A stretch of DNA of 64,000 bases from Rhizopus arrhizus (GCA_024220505.1 JAKZZE010000033.1:434001-498000), one strand, 5' to 3'; positions 34,852-47,451 are shown, counted from the first letter of the stretch. Numbers and translations: made by a program. The notes: generated from the sequence alone by a model not told the origin.

Positions 34852-34960
34852 AAAGCAATATTTATTGCAATATGAATGGTCAATAAAGAAGTATATAAAG
34901 CAATATAAGTGGTTCATAAAGAAATATATAAGGCAATATGAGTGGTTTATAAAGAGCAAA
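34852..34960 (-). repeat. 33-bp subterminal repeats of element 3a
   Basis: Three imperfect copies of the unit with GCAATATGAATGG and ATAAAGAAGTATATAA, in the same orientation as in element A. Confidence 0.75.
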
Positions 34961-35133
34961 AAGACAAATAAAGTAGTGTTTTACAAAGCGTGATTGGTTG
35001 CCAAGCACCATTAGATATCAAATTGATAATAAACAAGAGCCACAACGTAACTGATGAAAGATCCATCTTGCAAGATCAGTTAACGAAAAAGTCTCCCAAC
35101 AGTCTCCTGTGTTGGCCACAAATCGGCTGAAGG

Positions 35134-35475
35134 AAAAGATACGATGCAAGGGGATTCCGGTCTGGGTACCTGTCCTACGTAAGATCCAATTATGGTAATC
35201 GATGCGCCCGAATTTTCCGGATCGAATGGTATAACTTTAATGACCGCCACATGTAAACTCAGCTCGTAAATCGCATAATATCGATAAAAAACTACCTTTG
35301 ACGGACTAAAAAAGAAGGATTGCGTGCCTGCTGTTTCTTGCACAAAGACATCCATTACCTCGAACGATTCAAATAATTTTTTCGCTTCTAACGATGGTAT
35401 TTTTGAAGCAGTCACTGTACCACCCGATAAGTTACGGTCATTCAAAGACGAAAAAACTATTTGGCTGACCGTCAA
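35134..35475 (-). other. Open frame within the long inverted repeat of the Mutator-like element
   Basis: The left arm keeps an open frame reaching MTVSQIVFSSLNDRN at 35475; the right arm has the same sequence but an A run of seven instead of six near 43915 breaks the frame, leaving an ORF from 43940. The predicted residues (for example YRYYAIYELSLHVAVIKV) look protein-like but match nothing I recognise. It may be captured host sequence or chance. Confidence 0.3.
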
Positions 35476-36806
35476 GTAAGGTTACGGCGTGATTGCAGAC
35501 CGGATACTGCCCATATTTGAAACTTACACCCAATTATGGATCCATTTAATTATTCTGCACCAAATGATGATACATGTGAAGCGAGCACAATAGTATTCAG
35601 AAAGCATGGGCTTCCAATCACTAAAAAGCTACATAGGCTCACAGACAGTGTATGCGGTAGTACTTCATTATTGATTTATCCAAGAATAGAAAGGAACAAG
35701 AGAGGACGAGACTCGATAAAAAAGATTGTTTTATTTAATAAGAAAATGATACTCTATTTATACTTTTCATACACGGATAATATTTCATGTCATGGATGAA
35801 TAATTAATGAGTATGATATAACTGATGACAAATAGATAATGGTTACGTGTTCCTCCATTGTTATCTTTGTCATCATAAGCATTTATCCATAGAATACTCG
35901 TATATGATTGACTGCGATTGACTGTGATTTAGTCCCTGGATTTAATATAATTTAACCGTGCAATTACGCAGCATCTTATCCTTAATGAAGATTATCCGGA
36001 TTAACCTGTAGCCTATCTATTGGATATATTTTACATGTAGCTTATTAATACTGTTTTCATATCGAGTTATGAATGATGGATACATCAATTATCAACTTTA
36101 ATCGATTACTAACTACCCCAACATCACATTGTAACCTTGTGTATTATTTTCCGAGGTGTAACCATGTGTATTAATTTGCGAGTAGTAACCATGTGATTAT
36201 TAGAGTATTTCATATGTGGAACAATGTACTTATTTGCTGCTTGAATATATATATAAATGTCGTTGTCATGTTTTGACATGTCTGTTGTAAACATAGTTAT
36301 TTTCTATATGATATCAGTTGTATTAAAATAAATAACGATACACAAAAGATTAAACTATGATTGAACAATTCCACACTTTTCCAAATTTAGAACAATAAGA
36401 TCAATATCTGTCATCCTAGAGAGTCTAATCAATTGTCAAACCCAAAGGTAATTAGATCAAAGTTAATTGACTGGTTATTATTTCTATTGTTCAACTTCAG
36501 ATGCATACAGTAGCGGACAAAACTGGTGCACAAAACTTTTTTTCAGCTTTTAACTACCATTACCTGCTCATGGTAATTGCAATAGTCATGAAACTGTACT
36601 AGAAGGAGGATATACTAGTCATTGTAATTTATGTATGTTCTAAGCATGACATTGTTAAAACTGAGAGATAAGCGTGCTTTAAATTTATAAAATTTTATAT
36701 TTTCTAAAAACCGCAAAAGTGGTTAAGACCTTAGACTTTATATAATCATCTCATCTCTTGATATCATCGGATGTTCTTCTTTGCATATGCTAATAATATG
36801 CGTGTA

Positions 36807-38436
36807 CAGTAGCGGACAAAACTGGTGCACAAAACTTTTTTTTAGCTTTTAACTACCATTACCTGCTCATGGTAATTGCAATAGTCATGAAACTGTACTA
36901 GAAGGAGGATATACTAGTCATTGTAATCTATGTATGTTCTAAGCATGACATTGTTAAAACTGAGCGATAAGCGTGCTTTGAATTTATAAAATCTTATATT
37001 TTCTAAAAACCGCAAAAGTGGCTAAAATCTTAGACTTTATATAATCATCTCATCTCTTGATATTATCGGATATTCTTCTTTGCATATGCTAATAATATGC
37101 GTGTATATCATTTTCAGTAAAAGAACCCGGCTCTTTAACTATTCTTTTCCAAAGATCATCGACCCTTTTTGATCTAGTGTCGTATCATCATACCTTTGCC
37201 ATCAATTGCCACCTGGCATGCTTAAGCGGACTTAGGCCGGGATTAGTGGCGGCTAAACTCGTAGCACAGAAGCGCTGTTATCAAATATTGAGTTTGTGAC
37301 ATGCGTTGACTTGTGCCTTGTGTCATTGTCATACTGAAACGAGAGATTACGACGTTTTAGACTACTATACGCTAGGCTTTTGTGGTATGAAGTAAGCGAA
37401 ATATACACATATATTTATGAGTTCATTATACCATCGTATATCTGACACACATATTCTGGTCCTCAATATCTAATACAGCCTTAAAACATAACGGAGCAGC
37501 CAGCATGCTTCATTGTTTGATCACCGTGAAAAAATCGCTCAGGTTGCTCGACTTGCTTTCAATATTAGTGTATACTGTCTGCATCCATAATGTTCATATT
37601 TGTTTCATTGCTAAAGATAGCAGACTTCCAGCCCTCTATAGTATACAATGGCTTGTCGTGATACCACATTCATCGCTTTTTCCGACTTATACAGCTGATG
37701 AAATTCTTCGATTCCTTACTTCCGGACTCAAAATCTAGCTTCCTACAGTGCCTTCAGACTAACAGTCTGCTAATACTGTATCTTAAGGTCCTCGAAATGT
37801 GCTGAGCATCAGAAACTGTGTGTAACGGACCTTGTCCAAGCTTTAGGTTGGTGATTGAGCTAGTAACTTTTCAGACTAAAAGCGGGAGACCTTCATGATC
37901 ACAAGACATTAAGTTTCTTTCTTCCCTCTTTCTCCTGTTGATTGTCCATTTAGAGATCCTCGTTACTCTAGAAATATCTGCTGTCGTACGAACTAAGTGT
38001 ATTCGAGATCTCAGAGTTTCGTTTTTACAGTTGCTTATTTTCTTAAACATATAAGGCTAGTACTTTGTTATAGTGAATAGGGTAAAAACAAAAGGGGGGA
38101 TTCAATGGGAAATACAAAATAAGTACAGTTTTATATATTTTTTAAGAGCTACTATAATTCACTAATATGCGGTGAAATCTGAAAGCAAACGGGAGAGATA
38201 TGGGGAAAATTGAAAGAAGGCTAGACAAGCACTACATTTTTGGCGAAAATTGAAATATGCAAAAAATCACTAAAAATGACCTTATGCCTGAAGGATGTCC
38301 GGCACAGTTCCGGTTTACATAACATAATGTATATTTTGGACTGTCTTTCAGATGGTATATGCCACAAAAGTCGCAGACATATGGCGGAGATACAATGTTG
38401 ATTTTAATTTTTGTGCACCAGTTTTGTCCGCTACTG
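36807..38436 (-). mobile_element. Tc1/mariner relic, family A, inner copy (1630 bp)
   Basis: Ends CAGTAGCGGAC... and its inverse, with TA at 36805-36806 and 38437-38438. It is nearly the same as the outer copy into which it inserted. Transposase fragments on the minus strand are broken by stops, as in the other copies. Confidence 0.85.
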
Positions 38437-38438
38437 TA

Positions 38439-40077
38439 CAGTAGGTCAAAAAATTGCTGCAAGGAATCCATTTTTCTCAATTTTTGTAGCGTACATCCTG
38501 CCACAATGGTACAAACTGCCTCTGTTTCCACATAGTAGATTTCCTACATGTCTTGAAAAGTCCGAAAGAGTTTAAGCCCTATTGGATAAGTATTGAAGGA
38601 AGTATGAGGCGCGCAATTTGAAAATTTGAAAAAACGAAAATTTGAACGCAATGAATTTATTTATTAATATTTAGTTGATCCTCCTTTTCTATTAATAACC
38701 TCTTGAATTCTTACCGGCATGCTATCGATGTACCTTTGGCAAAGTTCTTTATCAAATCCATTCCATGCTTTTTGTACTCGTTCCCAAAGCTCATCCGTAT
38801 TCTTTGCTCTACGTTCGTAACAGCTGAGCTTTAACTTCAGTTGATGCCATACATGTTCTATTGGATTTAAGTCCGGACTCTGAGCTGGCCAATCGTTAAT
38901 ATAACTGTATTGGTGACTATTCAACCAGGCTACTGTAGATTTTACCTTGTGCTTTGGGTCATTATCATGCTGAAAGTAAATGTAGGACCAGTCGGAATTA
39001 TAGTGCTCCATAGTATCACGAAGCGTGGTGTTCAAATTATGCTGGTAAACATCCGAATAAATGCTTCCATCGTAAATTTGGCAGTCATATCCTGGACTTC
39101 CGCATGTTATACAGCCTCACGTCATCAACTTGCTAGCTCTATGCTTGACTGTAAATTTCAGGTCACGATGTTGAAAAAGACCACTTGGCCTTTTCCAATA
39201 GTAGTTACCACCATCAGATCCCCATACACTGATCTCAGATTCATTAAAGAATACCGTTTATTGTCAGTCGTCTACTGTCTAATCCTGATGATCGTTGACA
39301 CATTCTAACTGATGCTACATATGTGCTTTTGTCGGAAATAGCTTCTTTTTTTCTATTGAAAAATGGAACTCCATTGATTTCAGTACCTTAATTGCTGACT
39401 GGTATGAGATATCATAGCCAAGTTCAGCCAGCTCCCGGCATACCTCTTTGGCAGTATTTGGAACCCCTTTAACGAATTTTCTTTTGCTTAACCGCTTCGT
39501 CACTTTGGAGTTTATTGTAGGTCTACCACCTGTATTTATTGTCCTGTTTAAAAACAACCTTCTAAAGTAACTACTAACAGTTGATTTATGTACTCCAGTC
39601 TCCTTAGCAATAGCGTACGCTGATGTGGGCTCAGTTAATGCTTGTTTGAGATTGTTTACTTTCTCGTTTGATAGTCGTTTAGGCATGTGGTTGATGATAG
39701 GGTAAAAAAGATAAATAGTGCAAGCAAGACAATTTAAAATTTAAAATAAAGGAATTGCAAGCGTCTTTATATACTGCTAACATTCTTACGATGTCAAGGA
39801 TGTGAATTCATACGATAACAATCGGCTGGGTCGTATTAAAATTCGTTATTCCAAACATATGTAAACAAGTAAAAAATGCCAGATGTTTATAACATTCCCT
39901 TTAACTATATCAAATTCCGCCAATAACCATTGTCCATATCAGATAATCGACGAATAAATGCCCCTTCTAGTGAGGTACAAACAATCAAAGTTTGAGATAG
40001 TTTGGTGCAGTATCCATAGACAACCAGCTGTAAAACCGGTATTTTGCAATTCCTTGCAGCAATTTTTTGACCTACTG
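38439..40077 (-). mobile_element. Tc1/mariner element, family B (1639 bp)
   Basis: It starts CAGTAGGTCAAAAAATTGC and ends with the inverse, TA on both sides (38437-38438 and 40078-40079). It directly abuts the inner family A copy, sharing one TA. A broken transposase lies on the minus strand. A 5' part of another copy begins at 58782. Confidence 0.9.
38664..39686 (-). pseudogene. Tc1-type transposase, family B, broken
   Basis: The N-terminal ORF (39315-39686, from MPKRLSNEKVNNLKQAL) carries the helix-turn-helix region with AKETGVHKSTVSSYF. The C-terminal ORF (38664-39035) has FQHDNDPKH and PDLNPIEHVW, 35 residues between Asp and Glu as in family C, and ends Gly-Gly-Ser-Thr-Lys-Tyr. The middle (39036-39314) is out of frame and has a stop where Trp is expected (Thr-stop-Gly-Cys-Ile). 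Original length would be about 340 aa, and similarity to family C is clear along the whole length. Confidence 0.9.
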
Positions 40078-41036
40078 TATATCATTTTCAATAAAAGAAC
40101 ACGGCTCTTTAACTACTCTTTTCCAAAGATCATCGACCCTTTTTGATCTAGTGTCGTATCATCATACCTTTGCCATCAATTGCCACCTGGCATGCTTAAG
40201 CGGACTTAGGCCGGGATTAGTGGCGGCTAAACTCGTAGCACAGAAGCGCTGTTATCAAATATTGAGTTTGTGACATGCGTCGACTTGTGCCTTGTGTCAT
40301 TGTCATACTGAAACGAGAGATTACGACGTTTTAGACCACTATACGCTAGGCTTTTGTGGTATGACGTAAGCGAAATATATGCGTATATTTCTGAGTTCAT
40401 TGTACCATCATATACTTGACACACATATTCCGGTCCTCAATATCTAATACAGCCTTAAAACATAACAGAGCAGCCAGCATGCTTCATTGTTTGATCACCG
40501 TGAAAAAATCGCTAAGGTTGCTTGACTTGCTTTCAATATTAGTGTATACTATCTGCATCCATAATGTTCATATTTGTTTCATTTCTAAAGATAGCAGACT
40601 TCCAGCCCTCTATAGTATACAATGGCTTGTCGTGATACCACATTCATCGCTTTTTCCGACTTATACAGCTGATGAAATTCTTCGATTCCTTACTTCCAGA
40701 CTCAAAATCTAGCTTCCTACAGTGCCTTCAGACTGACAATTTGCTAATACTGTATCTTAAGGTCCTCAACATGTGCTGAGCATCGGAAACTGTGTGTAAC
40801 GGACCTTGTCCAAGCTTTAGGTTGGTGATTGAGGTAGTAACTTTTCAGACTAAAAGCGGGAGACCTTCATGATCACAAGACATTAAGTTTCTTTCTTTCC
40901 TCTTTCTCCTGTTGATTGTCCATTTAAAGATTCTTGTTATTCTAGAAATATCTGTTGTCGTACGAACTAAGTGTATTCGAGATCTGAGAGTTTCATTTTT
41001 ACAGTTGCTTATTTTCTTAAGCATATAAGGCTAGTA

Positions 41037-42718
41037 CACTATTTTCAGAAATTATTCGCCAAACTTTTGAAAAAATTAGCTGAATTTAAAAAATACAATT
41101 AGCCATTTTCCTGAGGCAATCTTAGCCAAAAAATAAAAATCCTTTTAGCCAAATTCAGCATATAAATTAGCTAAATTATGCTAATTAAGTGTAATTCTTT
41201 CTTTATTAAATATGTCTTCTATTTAAGCAATCTTCAAACCTTGTCATGGAATATCTACAAAACCCTTTAAGATCACTCAAAAGAATACTATTGCATGCAT
41301 CTCGTATTCTTGAGGATAATGTTTCTTCTTGCAAGAGTTCTTCTCTTTTCATTTTGCTCTTACAAACAGACCAAAACTGCTCAATAGGATTTAGCTCAGG
41401 GGAATATGGAGGAAGATATACACAACCATATCCCCGTCTGTTAATCTCTTTTTCAATGTCAGCGTTCTTGTGAATAGGCGCGTTATCCATTACTATGTAG
41501 CAATCTTTGAACTCCTCGTGCTTGTCTAAAATATCCATTGTGTCGCATATGAAATTGAAATAGTGGTCTGTAACAGTACCACCTCTACTTTGAGTGTTGA
41601 TTACAGCTTTACCGCCTCCTGATTTTCTCTTCTTATTTTGCTTAACGGCTCTTGGCTTTCTCACTTTCACATTGATAACTCCATATGGAGAAATTGCCCC
41701 AAGTATGGTCGTAGTCTTTGCTCTTGTCTTGGGTATAACTACTTCGGCACGACTACCTATCTTAGACCAAGCTACATTTCTCTTCATATTGATATGAAAA
41801 GCAGCTTCATCGATAAATATACAATTACTGAGATAGTCCATATCAGTCTCCATCCATCTTTTAATACATTTGTATCTTCTTTCGATGTTCTCAGATGAGT
41901 TTCTTTCCGCTGAATGGAAGTGTGCCTTCTTCAAGCTGATTCTACATTTTTCTTTCATGAAATTGTATACAGCAGTTTTAGAGATGCTCAGGTCCATAAA
42001 TTGAGCTGATAAACCGTCCATTATTTCATCTAATGTTAACGATGGCTTCTTATCAATGTAATCAACTAAAAATACCCTGTGTTCCTCGCCTAAAGATGGT
42101 GGTCTTCCAACAGGATTCTTAGCAGCTTTTCGCTGAATAATATCTTGTGGATCTTTTTGGTCTCTATCGTACCAGCCCTGGGCAGTCCGCGTAGGCATAC
42201 CTAGCTTCCTTGCGGCTTCGGCTACTTTCAAACCCTTTTCATAAACTAGCTCAAAGAAATACTCTTTATCCTCGTCTGAGTACTTTCTGTAAGCACGTCT
42301 TCCTTTTCCTGTTGAATGAGCCTCGACTAGTACTCCACCAGCGCTCTCAATCTTTTCTTTTTTTATAACTTGCTTCTCAGGAGGCTTCAAGTCGATGTAC
42401 TGATCATAGTTTGTAACGCTGTCTAGTGGATAAGTTTCATCGTCAACCTCCATTTCAGTAATTATTGCTTCTTCTCCATTCTCTCCCACAAAATTTCCAA
42501 GGCCGTCTTCATATACAAAAGTACTCATAACTAGGGATTAATCAAAGTAAAAAGAAACAGTAAAGAAAGTGTACTACGAAATGGCTAATTTATATGCTGA
42601 ATTTGGCTAAAAGGATTTTTATTTTTTGGCTAAGATTGCCTCAGGAAAATGGCTAATTGTATTTTTTAAATTCAGCTAATTTTTTCAAAAGTTTGGCGAA
42701 TAATTTCTGAAAATAGTG
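41037..42718 (-). mobile_element. DD34E element of the IS630-Tc1-mariner group, intact (1682 bp)
   Basis: It starts CACTATTTTCAGAAATTATT and ends with the inverse, TA on both sides (41035-41036 and 42719-42720). The empty site is seen at about 38054 in the sister family A copy (CTAGTACTTTG). Inverted repeats extend about 135 bp. Despite the CACTA-like first bases it is unrelated to CACTA elements; the TA duplication and transposase settle that. Confidence 0.95.
41206..42528 (-). CDS. DD34E transposase (DDE_3 type, 440 aa)
   Basis: This intact ORF begins MSTFVYEDGLGNFVGENGEE. After an acidic N-terminal region (1-75) comes a helix-turn-helix part (about 80-125, AEAARKLGMPTRTAQGWY), a GRPPSL linker (141-146) and a second winged-helix-like part. 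The catalytic residues are Asp240 (CIFIDEAAFH), Asp348 (VMDNAPIH) and Glu383 (SPELNPIEQFW), with 34 residues between the last two. It would cut and paste its host element at TA sites. Complete ends and frame suggest recent activity, and it is the youngest layer of this nest. Confidence 0.93.
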   Translation of the reverse strand: MSTFVYEDGLGNFVGENGEEAIITEMEVDDETYPLDSVTNYDQYIDLKPPEKQVIKKEKIESAGGVLVEAHSTGKGRRAYRKYSDEDKEYFFELVYEKGLKVAEAARKLGMPTRTAQGWYDRDQKDPQDIIQRKAAKNPVGRPPSLGEEHRVFLVDYIDKKPSLTLDEIMDGLSAQFMDLSISKTAVYNFMKEKCRISLKKAHFHSAERNSSENIERRYKCIKRWMETDMDYLSNCIFIDEAAFHINMKRNVAWSKIGSRAEVVIPKTRAKTTTILGAISPYGVINVKVRKPRAVKQNKKRKSGGGKAVINTQSRGGTVTDHYFNFICDTMDILDKHEEFKDCYIVMDNAPIHKNADIEKEINRRGYGCVYLPPYSPELNPIEQFWSVCKSKMKREELLQEETLSSRIRDACNSILLSDLKGFCRYSMTRFEDCLNRRHI

Positions 42719-44339
42719 TACTTTGCTATAGTGAATAGGGTAAAAACAAAAGGGGGGATTCAATGGGAAATGCAAAATGAGTACTGTTTTATATATTTTT
42801 TAAGAGCTACTAAAATTCACTAATATGCTGTGAAATCTGAAAGCAAACGGGAGAGATATGGGGAAAATTGAAAGAAGGCTAGAGAAGCACTACATTTTTG
42901 GCGAAAATTGAAATATGCAAAAAATCACTAAAAATGACCTTTTGTCTGAGGGATGTCCGGCACAGTTCCGGTTTACATAACATAATGTATATTTTGGACT
43001 GTCTTTCAGATGGTATATGCCACAAAGGTCGCAGACATATGGCGGAGATACAATGTTGATTTTAATTTTTGTGCACCAGTTTTGTCCGCTACTGTATATT
43101 AGAACATCGACAAGCTTTAGCTTAATCATTGGTTCTTCAGCACGACATCGTGACCGAGTCCATATCTTTTATATCTACGCTCACAAAGAATATAAATAGA
43201 TGCCAACTTTTTATCCATAAAGCGAGGCCTTTTCGCAATATAAAGAAATCTGCAATAAAGAAGGATTTTAATTTTATATTGCTGCTATTGTTTTTTGTTT
43301 AATTTTTTATTTAATCTTGCGATTAAAACAATGTCAATAAGATACAGTCTTATCGTTCTGGACTAAATCTTTACACATGAGTTTGAATAAGAATAGAACC
43401 TGATAATTATCACTGCCCTAAACAGCCAAGTTTCACTTTCATCTCAACAGTTGATTATTAACATCAGTCTATAAAATTTTTCTTATACATGTCAAATCAT
43501 ATCGGTCGTAACTATTTTTGTCATCTAATCTCAGGTCTTGCTCAACTAATACAAATAGTCTTGAAATATTTCTTTAATAAAAGTATTCGACTTTAAACCT
43601 ATCACTCGGTCTCGCTAATTCTTCTTCGTCCCTACTTTTATAGTTAGAACACTTAACCGATGCGGAGTTTTAGTGATTGGAAGTTCATACTTCCTGAATA
43701 CTATTGTGCTCGCTTCACATGTATCATCATTTGGTGCAGAATAATTAAATGGATCCATAATTGGGTGTAAGTTTCAAATATGGGCAGTATCCGGTCTGCA
43801 ATCACGCCGTAACCTTACTTGACGGTCAGCCAAATAGTTTTTTCGTCTTTGAATGACCGTAACTTATCGGGTGGTACAGTGACTGCTTCAAAAATACCAT
43901 CGTTAGAAGCGAAAAAAATTATTTGAATCGTTCGAGGTAATGGATGTCTTTGTGCAAGAAACAGCAGGCACGCAATCCTTCTTTTTTAGTCCGTCAAAGG
44001 TAGTTTTTTATCGATATTATGCGATTTACGAGCTGAGTTTACATGTGGCGGTCATTAAAGTTATACCATTCGATCCGGAAAATTCGGGCGCATCGATTAC
44101 CATAATTGGATCTTACGTAGGACAGGTACCCAGACCGGAATCCCCTTGCATCGTATCTTTTACATACTCCCACAAATCTTGCACCATCACATAACCAAAG
44201 GGCGAACAATAACTTACACGATTTGTGGCAGAGACAGGAGGCTGTGCGTGGATAAATCTCTTACCTGATTGTACACGATTGTAAATTATTTCGCAAGATT
44301 GGTAAACGATTTGTTACCCAATTTACACTATTATTTGCA

Positions 44340-46034
44340 CACTGCAAATAATCGTGCAAACTCTGCACACTGTTAATTTTTAGCAATATGCTTTTCTGTT
44401 TAACGATGCCAAAAGCTGTGATTGAATGGGTATTTATGCCGACGTCAATATCGGCACCCTTTAAGGACCTAAATGTCTGTCAATATATTCTGCGTCTCTG
44501 TATGGTGCCGATATTAACGAAAATGATGATCCATAGCTCTAAGTAGATTTATACAGACCCAATTGTCGTTCTGCGAAGGCGTCTCTCTTGTTAGCTGCTT
44601 TACATAGTCTATTCTACGTTATAAATAATTTGGCAACCAATGATACTTTTTAAATTATTACTTTATTTGTCTTTTTACTCTTTATAAACCATTCATATTG
44701 CCTTATATACTTCTTTATGAACCACTCATATTGCTTTATATACTTCTTTACCGACCATTCATATTGAAATAAATATTGCTTTATATATACAAAAAAATAG
44801 GGATTTTGTTTATAAAAAATACTTTTTTTTATTTAAATAAAATAATAATAATACATAGTATTTCTTTGCTTGTAGCGTTTTAACTGTGTACTTGACTTAC
44901 CTAATGTCACCAGAATAGCAGCATCTAATCTAAAAATACATCAATTAATCTCGTGGAACTCAAAAAGTTTTCAAAAGAAAAAAAAAAAAAAAAAGCCAAG
45001 CTCAAGGATTCAGAGACACAAGGATTCAAGGATTCAAGGATTCAAGGACTTGGGTAATTAAAGCAAAAGAAGGAAATACATCAGTACTTAAGAACTAAAG
45101 TAAAAACCATGATAGAAACAGAAAGAGGCCAAAGCAGAGCAGCACTCATCTATAATGATTATTAGCTATCGTGTATGTATCGTAAAAGCAATAGTACCTT
45201 TCTTTAGATAGACAAGGGGAAGAAAACTTGCTGAGCTTTTACCAATAAGTAAAAAAAAGGAAGCAGTACGTATCTATAATAATTATTAGCTATGATGGAT
45301 ATGTAATAAAAGTAATAGTACCTTTAGATGGGCTAAGAGAAAAAAACTAGCTAAGCGTATACTCACAAGTAAAAAAAGCAGCAGGCATCTATAATAATTA
45401 TTAGCTATGATGGATATGTAATAAAAGTAATAGTACCTTGCTTTAGATGGACCATGAAAAAAAAAAAGAAAAGAAAAAAAGATACCAGTCAAGCCTATAC
45501 CAACAAGTAAAAGAAGAAGCAATAATAATCCTGGGAAAAAGACTTTATAAAGGCCATTTAGACTATAAAGAAAGAAATCAATACAATATTACTAAAGTAC
45601 AAGTACCGTTAGAACAGGAATACAATTTATATAATATTAAGAACTTACCTTTTATAAAAAAGAGAAGAAAAAAAAAAGAAAAAAAAAAAAAAGAGAAGTG
45701 CTTTTTTGTAGCCTTATTTTACCAATGTTACACTTATTCACTGTCTATCCATATTAGAAAACAAAAACAGTTGCTTTTCATGTAGTCTGTATTTAATGGT
45801 ATCCCAAAAGATAACTTATACATTGCTTGAGTAAGTTTTATTACTTGCGTGCAATATCTTTAACGTGGAGGATATTATTTTTTCTTTTCTTTTTTTTTTT
45901 TTTTTTTTTTCTCCCTTGTTTTGTTTCATGGAATACACTAAATGTCAAAGGTACAAAAGATAAAATAGAATGCTCAAGTATTGATCATATGTAAGTTTAT
46001 AAAAAAAAATAATAACAACCAAGTCTAATGTCGG

Positions 46035-46079
<45 letters not shown>

Positions 46080-47106
46080 TTAGGAATTCCTAATGGGACA
46101 CATTCGGATGACGAACATGAACCTCATGAGTAAAGTTGTTCTTTCCAACACGATAAAACTATAAGAATGTCAAACTTATATTACTGCTTGTTGTTGAAAA
46201 GTTTTTTTTGGTAAAGGAAGTTGGCAATGTTAACATCTCTAATGGCTAATGGCTAATGGCAAATTACACCCATGTGCAAACATAAAGTAAGTAATGAACT
46301 AGTATAAGCTTAAAAACATATATTCTTTTATATTATTTGTCATAAAAAAAATAATAAAGCACTTTATTTACTTGAAAAACAAAAAAAAAACTGTGCATGT
46401 ATCTATTAATTATAACTGCCTTGTAACAAGATGTTAACAAAGCCTCTTTTTTTTTTATTCTTTTTAGAATATACACATAATCTTTTGTTACAATGTAAAA
46501 GCATTTGTATTTTTATAAAACATGTTTACTGTTAGGTTATTGTTTTCATTTGAATAAGTAACATTTTATTGCTATGCCCTTTTTTTTTTTTCACTAGGTC
46601 TTTTTTTTTAACTTTGTCTTTTTTTTTTTACTTTTAATTTTTCAGCTTCTTTTTTTTTCCCAAACGCAACTATTTTGTTACATTCTGTTACACGTTTCTA
46701 ATGAGCTAAGCTAAAAAGCACAGACTGCCTTCCTAATATGTATTCTTCTGATCAAAATAATCACAATGTGTTTTTGTTTTCCGCATTTTGCCCTCAAAAA
46801 TAAAAAAAGAAGATATCGGTCTTTCAACGATAGAGGAGAACAAGCTTTCCAAAAAAAGATCATCTGTAAAAAAAAAAGTCATTTTTTTAAAACGTGAATA
46901 ACTTTATGAATATTTACCTTACAATGAAAAAAATAACATTACTTAATTTCTTTATTTTTTTCGCATCTAAATCTTTTTTCATATTTCGAAAATGACCAAT
47001 ACAGCAAGATATAATGTTTTTTTAAAAAAAAACTTTAAAATCTGTGGACCTATGACTGTCACCGATATCAGAATTCTACGTCAAAGGTGCAACATTATTT
47101 GCAGTG
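44340..47106 (+). mobile_element. CACTA-like non-autonomous element 3b (2.8 kb, no gene)
   Basis: The left end CACTGCAAATAATCGTGC is that of element 1 and the right 190 bp (about 46920-47106) match the right end of element 1 almost base for base. It is thus an internally deleted form of an element 1-type copy in the same orientation. It has 33-bp subterminal repeats (44681-44793), long T/A tracts, the palindrome (near 46080) and TAATGGC repeats (near 46240) but no gene. Confidence 0.82.
44681..44793 (+). repeat. 33-bp subterminal repeats of element 3b
   Basis: Three copies of the 33-bp unit with CATATTGCC and TTATATACTTCTTTA, same orientation as element 1. Confidence 0.8.
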
Positions 47107-47451
47107 GCAGTGTTCCACTGCAAATAATAGTGTAAATTGGGTAACAAATCGTTTACCAATCTTGCGAAATAATTTACAATCGTGTACAATCAGGTAAGAG
47201 ATTTATCCACGCACAGCCTCCTGTCTCTGCCACAAATCGTGTAAGTTATTGTTCGCCCTTTGGTTATGTGATGGTGCAAGATTTGTGGCCAACACAGGAG
47301 ACTGTTGGGAGACTTTTTCGTTAACTGATCTTGCAAGGTGGACCTTTCATCAGTTACGTTGTGGCTCTTGTTTATTATCAATTTGACATCTAATGGTGCT
47401 TGGCAACCAATCACGCTTTGTAAAACACTACTTTAGTTGTCTTTTTGCTCT

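Larger units (their letters stand above)
36508..43094 (-). mobile_element. Tc1/mariner relic, family A, outer copy with three internal insertions
   Basis: It starts CAGTAGCGGACAAAACTGG at 36508 and ends with the inverse at 43094, TA on both sides (36506-36507 and 43095-43096). At 36805 a second family A copy and a family B element are inserted; the outer copy resumes at 40080. At 41036 a DD34E element is inserted; it resumes at 42721. The minus strand keeps transposase fragments near 40227-40424 (CQVYDGTMNSE, FQYDNDTRHKS). It is dead. Confidence 0.85.
36283..43330 (+). mobile_element. Solo LTR, family Y, interrupted by nested Tc1-type elements
   Basis: The LTR begins TGTTGTAAACATAG at 36283 and ends GATTAAAACA at 43330, with ATGTC on both sides (36278-36282 and 43331-43335). 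It is split at a TA after GATGCA (36506-36507) by a Tc1 relic that ends at 43094. The joined halves match the copies at 31984 and 57013. Confidence 0.9.
35125..44169. mobile_element. Mutator-like element with long inverted repeats, non-autonomous
   Basis: CCACAAATC stands on both sides (35116-35124 and 44170-44178), and removing the insertion restores the sequence seen in elements 3b and 4 near 47280. A 9-bp duplication and inverted repeats of about 500 bp (35125-35622 and 43666-44169) fit the Mutator (MULE) group. The repeats diverge in the outermost 10 bases. Without the nested solo LTR it is about 2 kb. No transposase is seen, so it is non-autonomous. 35623-36282 and 43331-43665 hold no recognisable gene. 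Confidence 0.75.
32627..44339 (-). mobile_element. CACTA-like non-autonomous element 3a, with a large nested insertion
   Basis: The left end CACTGCAAATAATCGTTCC and the body to 35124 resemble element A; the right end is 44179-44339. Like A it is an inverted, deleted relative of element 4 and has no gene. Removing the nest (35125-44178, counting one 9-bp target copy) leaves about 2.66 kb. The right end has lost its last GTG and abuts the CACTG of 3b directly (ATTATTTGCA then CACTG). It keeps the minisatellite (near 33480), the palindrome (near 33652) and 33-bp subterminal repeats (about 34852-34960). Confidence 0.75.

Noticed and set aside
37505..37738. 77-aa ORF repeated at 27918, 37505 and 40416
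   Set aside because: It is the antisense of the dead family A Tc1 transposase; the sense strand carries the recognisable family motifs.
41037..41060. CACTA at the end of the element at 41037-42718 as a sign of a CACTA transposon
   Set aside because: The target duplication is TA and the transposase is DD34E, so it belongs to the IS630-Tc1-mariner group.
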